35,168 bases of DNA from Gnetum montanum. Lineage: Eukaryota; Streptophyta; Gnetopsida; Gnetales; Gnetaceae. The notes beneath the pieces are model-generated. The model saw only the letters and a program-made list of their open reading frames with translations, was not told the DNA's origin and made no database searches. Position numbers and translations under genes: made by a program. The stretch lies in assembly GCA_015680685.1 (NCBI GenBank), contig MNCI01004743.1, positions 151,420 to 186,587 of the forward strand. The letters run 5' to 3'. Of the stretch, positions 1-8,570 are shown in pieces. Within the stretch, counting starts at the first letter, position 1. The number at the start of each line of letters is the position of its first letter.

Positions 1-386
1 GTAGATTTTTGTATAATTGTGCTGAAGCATTTTTGTGAAATTTTATTTGTTTCAAGAAACATAGTATATGGACTATATATACTAAGTGACTTGCCAAAAT
101 AAGAATTTTCAATGACTCACAGTATTTAACAAGGTTAGCTGAATTTCTATTATAATAGCTAGTTACAGTTTCATACACAAACCCAACCATTTTAACATTT
201 ATAATAGTAAACACACATTTATGATTAGTTCGTTCTATTACCACTAAGTTTATTTGGAGGTATTTGGGCCTTGGTGTTTCTAGAGACTAGTAAACACCTA
301 AGCTCAAGTTTGAAGGAACAGCTTTGTTTCTTGTGATTTTAGTTATGAGACCCAAAGGAAACATTGGTGGTCCAAAATGATCACCA
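1..386 (+). repeat. 5' LTR of element A, 3' part only
   Basis: Direct repeat of about 7841-8213. Similarity runs to TCACCA at 381-386, matched by TTGCCA at 8208-8213, and stops there. A CA dinucleotide at that point is the usual LTR end. The rest of this LTR, about 900 bases judging from the 3' copy, lies outside the window. Confidence 0.85.
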
Positions 387-398
387 AAAGTTTTTTTT

Positions 399-415
399 TG
401 GCGCTAGAAGGAGGG
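399..415 (+). other. Primer-binding-site-like sequence of element A
   Basis: TGGCGCTAGAAGGAGGG begins 12 bases after the LTR end, following a run of nine T. The TGGCGC start fits the complement of a tRNA 3' end (CCA), as expected for minus-strand priming. The spacing is longer than usual and may reflect growth of the T run. A shortened second copy, TGGCGT followed by GGGAGGGCAAG, lies at 487-504. Confidence 0.5.
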
Positions 416-779
416 CAAGAAAATTTGTTACCTATGTTAATTACATTTAAAGAGCTTGATAGTCCTAGCATGGCAACAATTATTTTTGGCGTTGGGAGGG
501 CAAGAAAATTAGTTATTATTTTGAGTTAATGACCAAACAGACTGGTAGTTTAGAAGATTTCAAAAATCCTAAAGAATTTTCTGATTATAAGACTGATTTT
601 TCATCTAATGAAAAATAGAAAAAGGTTTTTAAGTTTGGGATAAGTAGTAGAGTAAAAAATAGAAGGATAAAGGGTTCACCTCTTCTATCTAGTTTATTAG
701 TCTAGAAGAGAAGGTCAAAGAAATATAAGAGTTTAGCCACCAAAAGAAATCCTAATAGGATGGTGAATCCACAACTAGT
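416..779 (+). other. Leader of element A
   Basis: Untranslated or N-terminal gag leader between the primer site and the first recognisable gag similarity. It is AT-rich with many stops in all frames. The only structure seen is the repeated primer-site-like segment at 487-509. Confidence 0.4.
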
Positions 780-1340
780 GAATCCATGGCAAGGAGTTAC
801 ACCATTAAAGTTTTAAAACTACAATCATATTCTTAAGGTAGTTTACAAATATTTTCTTGAACCTTTTATTCCCAAAAAAGCTTACTTGATTGAAGAATAC
901 CTTCACTTATTTGAGTTAGCTTTAGTTGATGCAAATATTCAACATTAAGACCAAGATTATAGGTTTTTTGTGCAAATTTAAACGATATGGCTCAAGTTCG
1001 ATATCCAAACTTGCCAAGAAATAGTATTACAAGTTGGGATGATATGAAAAACCTTTTCTTGGCTCAGTTTAGCAATCAATTGGATTAACAACAACTGTAC
1101 TATGGGCTAGTACAAGCTAAGAAAGGAGTTAAAAAGTTAATTAGAGATTTCAACATTAAATTTCAATGAATTTGTGAGCTCTTTAAAAGACAATATAGAC
1201 CATTGGATGAAATGCATAGAGATACTTATCTTAAGGCTATGTATCCTAATATTTCAATATGGTTAAAGAGAACTCCAAACTTGTTAACATTGAATGACTA
1301 CTTTAGTGAAGCTATACAATTAGAAAAATAGCTGAACTTG
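780..1340 (+). pseudogene. gag remnant of element A
   Basis: Gag forms the virus-like particle of LTR retrotransposons. With frame changes the translation keeps the plant retrotransposon gag pattern. First comes LIEEYLHLFELALVDAN (about 880-940), then a segment reading SITSWDDMKNLFLAQF (about 1022-1070), and later LDEMHRDTYLKAM and LNDYFSEAIQLEK (about 1203-1326). These correspond to the W-D/E-x-F-xxxF core of the retrotransposon gag domain family. Several stops and at least one frameshift interrupt it. No CCHC zinc knuckle is visible in the 600 bases that follow. Confidence 0.65.
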
Positions 1341-1935
1341 AATAATGAAGAAATTATCACAAGTCAAAAAGGGAAAGAAAAAATTAGAATCCTAGTGCAA
1401 AATTTTGCCCAACTTAAAGCATTATTAGAACCTTTTTTGCATTAAAATAGAGCAAGAGTTAGAAAGCAAGGAAATTAAAAAAGGATAGTTAATGAAAGGC
1501 TTATCTAACAAAATAGTGAAACTATAAAAGGCTTTTGCAAAAGTTAAAATCAATGAAGAAAGGAAAAATAGAAAACATAAACATCAAGACACTAAGGATG
1601 AGAGTGCTGTTGCTGTGGCTAACTTCCTCGACATTGAATTTGATAATGAGCTATCTAGTGTTCATTATGCAAGCAAATCTTTCGACAATGGATCTAGTAA
1701 TTTCTCTTCTCTGTTAAGTTCTAAAGAAGATATATCATTAGATGAACAGTGCAACAATAATAAAGGAAATAGGTATAATTTGTGATCAAAGGAAAAATTA
1801 ATCATTTCCAGGCCTCCAAATGTCATTTCTAACCTATCAACTAAGAGGAAGGTTTTTGAACCAAGTGAAAAAAAAAATAAAAGTAAAGAAGATTAAGTAG
1901 AGAAAAGTACTCAAAATTAGACTTTTAATAAATGG

Positions 1936-2580
1936 ATGAAGAAACTAGGCTTTTATGGAGATGGAGAATATAATCTAATTGAGGATCTTAAACATGTCAA
2001 TGCCAATGTTAGTATATGTCAATTATTACAGATAGGAGATCAACAAAGAAAAGCTTTGGAGCTTATTAAAGGTAAAAGGAGAGTTGGAGATCCAGAGTTA
2101 AGTTATGTGTCTAACATTGATAAGATACTAAAAACTAGCTATAATTGTACTCTTGATAAAGAAGCTTCTCCTTTTCTTTTAACAATGAAGTTAAAAGAAA
2201 AATATTTTCACAATTGTTTGGTTGATTCTAGAACTACCTCTACTATTATGCCATTGTCTATATGCAGAAAAACTTAGCTTGACTCCTAAACAATCCAATA
2301 AAAAGATTGTTCAAGTGGACAAAGGTAGAGTGAATATTGTGGGTCAACTGCTAGAGTGAAGATTGTGGGTCAACTGCTGCCCACTATTCTATTTGAAATT
2401 GCTTTTGAACTCTGTATAAAAATAGAGTATCTATTTAAGTAGTAGATATCCCATATTCATATAGTCTTTTGTTAAGTAGAAGTTGGAGTAAAAATATCTC
2501 AGGTTACATATCAATAGATTATTGACATATGTAACTACCTTGGAAAGGGGAACCAAATCAAATTTACATATATAGTGAAC
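1936..2580 (+). pseudogene. Aspartic protease region of element A
   Basis: An open stretch (1936-2277) contains a gag-protease linker (YNLIEDLKHVNANVSICQLL) and then FHNCLVDSRTTSTIMPLSIC, which lines up with the retropepsin active-site loop of plant gypsy elements. The usual catalytic Asp-Ser/Thr-Gly reads D-S-R, so the glycine is lost. The following bases, across stops, still read like the end of this protease type, with segments similar to SRSWSKNISGYISIDYSHM around 2475-2530. The enzyme would cleave the gag-pol polyprotein; this copy cannot be expressed whole. Confidence 0.65.
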
Positions 2581-2582
2581 CT

Positions 2583-3130
2583 ATGATAATTGAAAACATT
2601 AATTTGAATGAGAAGAACAAAGTTTTTGAAACAAGAGCTTTTGAATCCAAAATTTGCACACTTCAAGAATTTTATAACTTGGAAAAAGAGAAAGCTCAAG
2701 ATAAGAGCAAGTGGAAATTATACTTTGCTAATTTTTGTAGCTCCAAAGGTGTAGGAGCTAGAGTAGTTCTAGTAAAAGATGATTCCCAAAAAATTTTAAA
2801 GGCAATTCAACTATCTTTCCCTTATACTAACAACAAGGCTAAATATGAAGCTTTGAGTATTGGAATTAAAACAACATTGGAAAAAGGGATGAAGGTGATC
2901 ACAATAAAAGAAGATTCAATATTGGTTTGTGAGCAGAATAAAGAAAATTGGATAGTAAAAAGTTCATTCTTGCAGCTTTATAAACAACTTGTCTGCAAAA
3001 TGTTGGATTAGTTTCATCACTTTAAAATAGAACATATAGTTAGGGAAGATAACCACATAATAGATGATTTGGCAAAGGAAGCTTCAACATTAGATGTGAA
3101 AAGGATAGAAAATTATGAAGGGGTAGTAAC
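2583..3130 (+). pseudogene. RNase H-like domain of element A, located before RT
   Basis: The open stretch 2583-3011 reads as an archaeal-type RNase H, the second RNase H type known in some plant gypsy elements. It has WKLYFANF where WxLyFDG is expected, then GVGARVVLVKDD, then TNNKAKYEALSIGI, then EDSILV. After one stop, HIVREDNHIIDDLAKEAS follows (about 3032-3090). Of the four catalytic acids, the first Asp (FDG to FAN) and the Glu (TNNxAE to TNNKAK) are gone. The Asp of DS and the final Asp of the DDLA motif remain. RNase H degrades RNA in the RNA-DNA hybrid during reverse transcription. Its place between protease and RT differs from element B. Confidence 0.75.
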
Positions 3131-3159
3131 TGAGAATAAACACTAGCCATCAATACTAG

Positions 3160-4280
3160 ATAACATAAAACATGTACAAGTATTTAAAGATGATGATCAA
3201 TTTCTAAGGTTTCTAAAAAATAAGCAAGAATTTGAAAATAAAATCATACTTGAAACAATGTTAAAGTTTAAGTCAAATTTCATTGTTAAAAAGGTGATTA
3301 ATTATGAACAAGAGTTTAGCAAAAAATTGCTTATGGGAAAAGATATACAGAATCTAGATGATTGAGTTTATGAAACAACGAGTCTAGGATCTATTAAGAT
3401 ACCAAAGATGTTAAACATCAAAAATGAAAAGAATTTAGTTTTCAAGAAAAATTTATTATTAGTTTTCAAAAATAATTTAGGAAATTTTTCTTGGTCTTAT
3501 GATGATCTTAAAGCCTTTAGACCAAATGTGATGACACATGAAATTCCTTTGGTAAATGGTTGTAAGATAGTTAAACAAGAGCAAAGGAAATTTAATCAAT
3601 CATTCGAACTAGCTATGGAAGCCAAGATCAAGAAATTATTGCAAGCTCAAATCATATATCCAATCTAATATTCAACATGGCTTGCTAATCTTATCCCAGT
3701 AAGGAAGAAAAATGGTGATACCAGCCTTTGTGTGGATTTCAAAAATTTGAATGAAGCCTCTGGAAAAAATAAATACCCACTTCCTAGAAATGATTAGATG
3801 TTAAGCAAAGTATTAAGGTATCAAGTATATTCTTTCCTAGATGGTTTTTCAGGCTATAATCAGATTATGATAGATAAAGGTGATATATATATAACAATAT
3901 TTATCACCAAATGGGGGACTTTTGCTTACAAAAGAATGCCATTTGGATTATCAAGTGTTTGAACTACTTTCTAAATAGCTATAGATTTGGCTTTTAAAGA
4001 TTTAATAGGCAAGTTCATTGTGGTTTATTTGGATGATATTACTATCTATTCAAAAAGGAAGGAAGATCATATTGGCCACCTCCAACAAATTTTTGATAGA
4101 CGTCGTGAATATGGTATTTCATTATATCCTAAGACATGTATCTTTGGGTTAAGTTTGGAAGTTTGCTAGGTTATCTAATTTATCGAAAAGGTATTGCTAT
4201 AGATGACTCATGAATTTAAGCTGTACAAAATGTTGAGCATCACAAGTTGGTAACATAGAAGCTAGTTAAAAAAATGAAAT
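3160..4280 (+). pseudogene. Reverse transcriptase of element A
   Basis: Similarity begins in a linker (NIKHVQVFKDDDQFLRFL, about 3161-3215). It continues through FSWSYDDLKAF (3486-3520), then TWLANLIPVRKKNGD and LCVDFKNLNEAS (about 3675-3765), then SFLDGFSGYNQIMI (about 3830-3872), then WGTFAYKRMPFGL (about 3913-3950). The catalytic box is VVYLDDITIYS with YLDD intact (about 4020-4052), followed by YGISLYPKTCIF. This is the finger-palm part of a Ty3/gypsy RT, which copies element RNA into DNA. Stops occur near 3666, 3796, 3959 and 3973, and again after 4168. The thumb and connection regions and the integrase are missing; sequence after 4190 reads only as far as the end of the palm (KGIAIDD). 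Confidence 0.85.
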
Positions 4281-4660
4281 GAGAGAGTTTTCAGAAATAA
4301 TGCTACAAAGTATAACATGGGGGTTGAAGAGGTGGGAGCACCAATACAACNTTATCTATTCAAAAGGGAAGGAAGATCATATTGGCCACCTCCAACAAAT
4401 TTTTGATAGACGTCGTGAATATGGTATTTCATTATATCCTAAGACATGCATCTTTGGGTTAAGTTTGGAAGTTTGCCAGGTCATCTAATTTATCAAAAAG
4501 GTATTGCTATAGATGACTCATGAATTTAAGCTGTACAAAATGTTGAGCATCACAAGTTGGTAACATAGAAGCTAGTTAAAAAAATGAAAGGAGAGAGTTT
4601 TCAGAAATAATGCCACAAAGTATAACATGGGGGTTGAAGAGGTGGGAGCACCAATACAAC
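4042..4660 (+). repeat. 310-bp tandem duplication of the RT end, joined by a single N
   Basis: Bases 4042-4350 are repeated at 4352-4660 with a period of 310 and only about eight substitutions. The second unit starts directly after the lone N at 4351. The first unit ends CCAATACAAC at 4341-4350 and the second with the same ten bases at 4651-4660. It could be a true duplication. The N at the exact junction makes an unmerged contig overlap or two alleles placed end to end more likely. Any reading frame crossing 4351 is artificial. Confidence 0.9.
4351..4351. other. Single-base assembly gap
   Basis: One N at the junction of the two 310-bp copies, consistent with a scaffolding join. Confidence 0.95.
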
Positions 4661-5159
4661 AAGAGAAAGAGAAGAAAGCTTGGATTACAACAGATATCAA
4701 GTATAATAGAATTTAAGAAGAGAGGATTCCTAAAAGGGTCGCTTTGACCATTTTCTTCCCTTTTGCTAAGTAGCTTATGCTATGGCTTTATGTGTACAAT
4801 TTTGGTTTCTGTTTCTTAGGAATGAGGTTTTTATAGTAATAAACCTTAACTTCAACGCGAATTTTCCTCCAAAAAGATTTACTATTTTCCATTGTAAAAA
4901 GTTTAATAAAAAGCTTTAACTATAGTTAAATTCACTTAGTATTTTTGAAGTTTAAAACAAGGCTTGCATAAATTTCTTTAAGCATTTTGAGGGCACGAAA
5001 TGTTGGCACACTTTGGCCATTTAATGGAGCAGCCTTTATGAGGTTGTGGTGCTGTAAGAGATACTATACATTTTAACAAAAAGGAAAAAAAAATGGCACT
5101 CTTGGATACTTGTTCTACTTTCAAAATTGCATGATTCCATTATCCAAAATATATAAACT
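4661..5159. other. Spacer in element A, no recognised content
   Basis: About 500 bases between the RT duplication and the first host-like fragment. No RNase H or integrase motif, such as HHCC or DDE signatures, is visible in any plus-strand frame. It may contain the left boundary of the captured DNA, but no clear junction or target duplication was seen. Confidence 0.4.
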
Positions 5160-5714
5160 TACTTGTCCAAGCCCTTATTGTTTAGTTAGCTCTAGATTCT
5201 AGTTACAAACAAGTAGCTGTCATTGATAATGATGTACGTTATGGCAATAGAACAACAAATAGATCTTATGACCCAGATGTTATTCTCCCAGTCTTTTTTT
5301 AGCATGAATCATGGCTCTTTGGGATCTTCCAATCCTTAAATAGACTTGCATAATGATGTTGGTCAAAGGAAAAAAGTGGGTTATAACTAGAATGTGTCTT
5401 TGCCCAATGAATTGGGTTATGAGGTTTACATGTGCATAGTTAATGAGCTAGTGGTTCCATTGTAAATGAAATTCAAACCTGAAATACTGGTGTTGGTTGT
5501 TGACCAAGATTCAACTACTCTTGATCGAAATGGAAGGCAGTGTGTAACTGTGGAAGGTTATAGAAGAATAGGGAAACCAATAGGGAAAACGATTTGTGAG
5601 CAAGCAGAAAAGTTAAACAATGGACAAATGTTAGTAGTTCAAGAAGGAGGATACCATGCCATTTATCCTAATTGTTTTCATGCAACCCTTGAAGGTAGCA
5701 GGATTGAATTTTAG
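5160..5714 (+). pseudogene. Histone deacetylase fragment, plant HDA8-like
   Basis: Histone deacetylases remove acetyl groups from lysines using a zinc ion. The translation follows the catalytic core of plant HDA8-type enzymes for about 180 residues: LALDSSYKQVAVIDNDVRYGN (about 5189-5248), then MNHGSLGSSNP (5304-5336), then NELVVP, then the open stretch 5466-5714 with KPEILVLVVDQDSTTLDRNG, GYRRIGKPIG and VQEGGYHAIYPNCFHATLEG. The reading frame is unbroken from 5304 to 5714 except for stops after NP, YN and VP. A frameshift sits in the T run near 5291-5299. The metal-binding DxDxH motif reads D-N-D-V-R, so the histidine is lost. The N-terminal half and the C-terminus are missing. After HATLEG the DNA reads GAAG/GTAGCA (5691-5700), possibly an old splice donor. 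Confidence 0.85.
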
Positions 5715-5776
5715 TTCAGATGTTGCAGGCCCTACCGTGCTCACCTGTTGTATAGAGGAAGTTGTTTAAGGCACAG
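5715..5776. other. Junction between the two host-like fragments
   Basis: Sixty bases with no recognised coding similarity. It could be residual intron of the deacetylase fragment or 5' sequence of the next one; no repeat or insertion border is evident. Confidence 0.3.
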
Positions 5777-6705
5777 ATGTGTCTTATCAGTGAGGAACAG
5801 CTCTGCTGGGTTTATCAAACGGATCATCATGCATCATCCGGTCTTGCTACCCTGACATTCTCCATCAAAGTCTGCAAAGAGGGACAAGTAGCTAATCTGA
5901 AAACAAACATGATTGAATGAGATGAAGAATTCCTCCAGAAACTATCGAAAAGGATAATCCTGGTTCAGCACTCCGAGAGCTGGGGCAATATCGATGAAGC
6001 AAAATATGAATACATTCTGGACTCGTAGATAGAGCTCATGGAAGAAGGCAAAGCGCAGGCGGTGAAACGCGGCGAGAAAGTGAGGCAAATAATTGAGCAA
6101 AGCACAACGACTCTGGACGATTGGAGAGTTTACTTCTACGTGTCGCCATAGAAGTGAATGCTTTTAACTCTGCGGTATCTCAGCAGAGCTTTTCTGCAGA
6201 AGCGGATTTTAGGTGTGCGAGAGGAGGTGAGGATCTACGAGCAAGATTTCAGAAACTTCCAACACAAGAAACGCAGGCAGAAAATCAAGGAGACGCTCCA
6301 GAAGTTCGAAACGATTATCTATCGCTTCCCCGAGGATGAATCAGCAGCTGATGTCTTCAACTGCGTCGCTAGTTTCATGGAGTCAGTATGGAGGGACATA
6401 GACATGAATAGAATAAGGTGTCTGGAGGGGAAGCCATGATGCCAAGATCTAATGCTGGTGGTTGTAGCACATGGCCTCACAGGTAGAGTATTCATAATGA
6501 AGTGGTTCAAGTGGATTGTAGTACAGTTTGAGGCACTGAACAATTTCCAAAACTCTGATATCAGAGTTCTGCAACTTGGCAAGTGCAGCGAATACAGTTT
6601 GGCTGTTTACCACTCTTGAAGAATAGCTCTGTGAGTGGGGTCTCACAGATGACATGATTGCAGAGTAGAAGTGATGTGCCATAGCCCACAGAGGATGCTC
6701 CAGCC
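5777..6705 (+). pseudogene. Phosphoglycerate-mutase-like protein pseudogene (AT74/AT74H-like)
   Basis: A single frame from the ATG at 5777 to about 6615 reads as a plant AT74-type histidine-phosphatase-superfamily protein. It has an N-terminal extension of about 45 codons, then LSKRIILVQHSESWGN (about 5942-5990), DDWRVYFYVSP, TLRYLSRAFLQKRILGVREE, EQDFRNFQ, YRFPEDESAADVF, ESVWRDIDMNR, VVVAHGLTGRVF and MKWFKW. After a frameshift near 6617, CEWGLTDDMIAE and AIAHRG follow. The catalytic RHG motif of the superfamily reads Q-H-S, while the later His of VAHGL is kept. Stops lie near 5915, 6027, 6150, 6156 and 6437. There is no intron over about 280 codons, so it is a retrocopy or comes from an intronless gene. 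The stretch is much richer in GC and CpG than its surroundings. The N-terminal extension suggests a plastid-targeted relative, but that is inference. Confidence 0.85.
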
Positions 6706-6909
6706 CTGCAGAGCTTAAACGCTCTGTCTCAATTTTCTTCAACCATTTCAAAGCCGATGATGGGTAGACTGATTTGCAGGATAATGGTCAGCACAGTCAG
6801 ACCATACAAGATGAAGAAGAAGATTCGCTATGAATTTGTTGATTCAAGATTTATTTTCAAAGTTTCCTTTTTTGTTGTACTCTTGTTTGATTGTTTGATT
6901 CTGCCAATT
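6706..6909. other. Spacer before the 3' LTR of element A
   Basis: Composition drops from GC-rich to AT-rich near 6840. A purine-rich stretch, AAGATGAAGAAGAAGA at about 6808-6823, could be the polypurine tract, but it lies some 85 bases before the proposed LTR start. Either the LTR starts earlier than 6910 or the tract has been separated from it. Confidence 0.35.
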
Positions 6910-6940
6910 TGTTGGAATTTTACTTCCTACTAGGAATCCA

Positions 6941-7075
6941 TGGTGGTTATAACTAGCTACCATGGTGGTTTTAACTTCCACAGTGGTTGTTATAACTAAT
7001 TTTCATTCATTTATATGGTGGTTATAACTAACTTCCATAGTGGTTATAACACACTAATTTTCCATGATGATTGTA
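6941..7075 (+). repeat. Six short direct repeats in the U3 of the element A LTR
   Basis: Copies of a TGGTGGTTATAACTA-like motif start at about 6941, 6963, 6983, 7016, 7038 and 7063, spaced 20-33 bases apart. They end some 20-30 bases before the TATA box. Repeated short boxes upstream of the TATA are known enhancer elements in plant retrotransposons such as Tnt1 and Tto1. An enhancer role here is inferred from position only. Confidence 0.75.
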
Positions 7076-7091
7076 ACTGTCCAGAAGCTAC

Positions 7092-7099
7092 TATAAAAA
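7092..7099 (+). promoter_or_regulatory. TATA box of the element A LTR
   Basis: TATAAAAA, downstream of the U3 repeats and followed by a purine-rich stretch, placed as expected for the LTR promoter. Transcription would begin roughly 30 bases downstream. Confidence 0.6.
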
Positions 7100-7380
7100 C
7101 AACTTTAAAGGTAGAAGAGGGAGGGAGAAAAATCAAAAAGATATATTGAAGATTACTTATAAGAATAGCCTGCTAATTGCATAATCAATTTAGCTTCTTT
7201 GTTTAAATCCTTTGAGTTTCTTTCTTCTTATTTTGTCTTAGTTCCTTAGCTAATGGTTTAGATAGTACTATGTTTGACATTTAATTTTAGGATTTTCTAA
7301 TTTCTTATTTTCAAGCAATTTTAGACTTTTATTTGGTTGGCATGTAAGAGCTTATGTTGTCTTTTGAAAAGCATCTTGAG

Positions 7381-7710
7381 CAATTTAATAGTAATGTTTT
7401 TATAAAATTGCCTATTTGAGTTTAGAGGATCTAGAATCTTTGATATTTTCAGTTGACTCGAGATAGCTTTAATTTTTAAAGTACTTTTTTTATGTTTTAA
7501 TCTTTAAATTGTTAAATCTTTTTTGATTCTTTATAACTATTTAACTAGCCAAATAATAACTTGTATTTTTTCATTTACAAAGGATTTTGGTAGTTTAATA
7601 AGAGTGTCTTTTATGAAATTGCTTGTTGAGGTTAGAGGGTTTGGACAATTTGTAATACTTTAGATTGAATTAGAGTAGGTTTATTTCGAAGTGTTTCCTC
7701 ATGTTCAATT
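7381..7710 (+). repeat. 210-bp imperfect tandem duplication inside the element A LTR
   Basis: The segment from about 7387 (AATAGTAATGTTTTTATAAA) recurs from about 7597 (AATAAGAGTGTCTTTTATGA). Both continue through TTGAG, AGAGG, TTGA and a T-rich end in ATG. The offset is 210 bases. The copies have diverged substantially, so the duplication is older than this insertion. Confidence 0.6.
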
Positions 7711-8213
7711 TATCTAACTTAAATGTTTGAGATTTCACACAAATATGTTTTTCTTTCTTCTTCTTTTTTAAAATCCATTGAATCCTGCTCTATTTCTATT
7801 TTTTTTTTTGTAGATTTTTCTCTTTGAGAAAAATTAGGAGTAGATTGTTGCAAAATTGTGCTTAAGCATTTTGGTAAAATTTTATTTGTTTCAAGCAACG
7901 TACTATAGGAACTCTATAGACTAAGTGACTTGGCAAAATAGGAATCTTTAATGACTCACAGCATTCAATAAGGCTACATAAATTTCTGTTATAATAGCCA
8001 GTTACAGTTTCATACACAAAACCAACCATTTGAACATTTCTAATAGCAAACACACATTTACACTTAGTTTGGTCTATTACCATTGAGTTTATTTGGAGGT
8101 AATTGGGCCTTGGTCTTTCCAAAGACTAGCAAACACCTAAACTCAAGTTTGAAGAAATACTTATCTTAGTCACGAGACTTGAAGGAAACATTGGCGGTCC
8201 TAAACGGTTGCCA

Positions 8214-8351
8214 ATATTGATGAATTATACTTTGCTATATCTATATTTACATTTGTGTCATTTAACTTTTACATAATTCTTTGTGTTACATTTTTTTGGA
8301 ATATACTAACTCATTTTCTTAAGTTTTGGACATCACCAAAAAGGAGGAGAT
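8214..8351 (+). mobile_element. Internal 3' end and polypurine tract of a Ty1/copia element
   Basis: This stretch ends in AAAAAGGAGGAGATT directly before an LTR starting TGTTGACC. The same arrangement occurs inverted at 33267-33320, including the upstream words ATACTAAC and ATTTTCTTAAG. An A-rich then GGAGGAGA tract before a TGTTG LTR is the usual 3' end of plant copia elements. The rest of the element is missing upstream, where element A begins. Confidence 0.75.
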
Positions 8352-8570
8352 TGTTGACCTTTTGTTACATCAAAACCTTAGATAAAACAGAGAATGTAGA
8401 ATGTGTGTTTGTGATTCTAGTCTTGTAGGAGCATGAAAGGGTATAATGAGTAAGGACTTCAAATGAAGATCCAAGACTTCAAGAAGGAGAGCTATATGAT
8501 GAAATGAAGACCAAAGTAAAGAAGATGAGAATGTGGATGGAAACAGAGTCTACGAGTTAAATGTAGATGT

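Larger units (their letters stand above)
1..8213 (+). mobile_element. Ty3/gypsy element A, decayed, with captured host gene fragments
   Basis: The first 386 bases of the window are repeated in direct orientation at about 7841-8213, at roughly 80-85% identity by eye. They bracket gag, protease, RNase H and reverse transcriptase remnants on the plus strand, which defines an LTR retrotransposon whose 5' LTR starts before the window. No integrase is visible between RT and the 3' LTR; that space holds host-like gene fragments (5160-6705). Every domain has stops and frameshifts, so the element is dead and old. The low LTR identity agrees with that. It lies against the internal end of a copia element (8214 on), so it may have inserted into that element. 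Confidence 0.85.
6910..8213 (+). repeat. 3' LTR of element A
   Basis: The right part (7841-8213) matches the 5' LTR tail at 1-386 and ends in CCA. The left border is placed at TGTTGGAAT (6910), a typical TG start. It cannot be confirmed because the 5' copy is cut by the window edge. That gives about 1.3 kb. Inside are a six-copy short repeat (6941-7075), a TATA box (7092) and a 210-bp internal duplication, the usual U3-to-U5 order. Confidence 0.7.

Noticed and set aside
4279-4488. Open frame crossing the N
   Set aside because: It spans the single-N junction of the 310-bp duplicate, so the joined protein is an assembly product.
6319-6751. Two minus-strand open frames over the phosphoglycerate-mutase-like pseudogene
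   Set aside because: They are shadows of the plus-strand frame that clearly matches a known family.
7862-8122. Minus-strand 86-codon frame in the LTR of element A
   Set aside because: It lies in the LTR direct repeat, is not open in the 5' copy and has no known domain.
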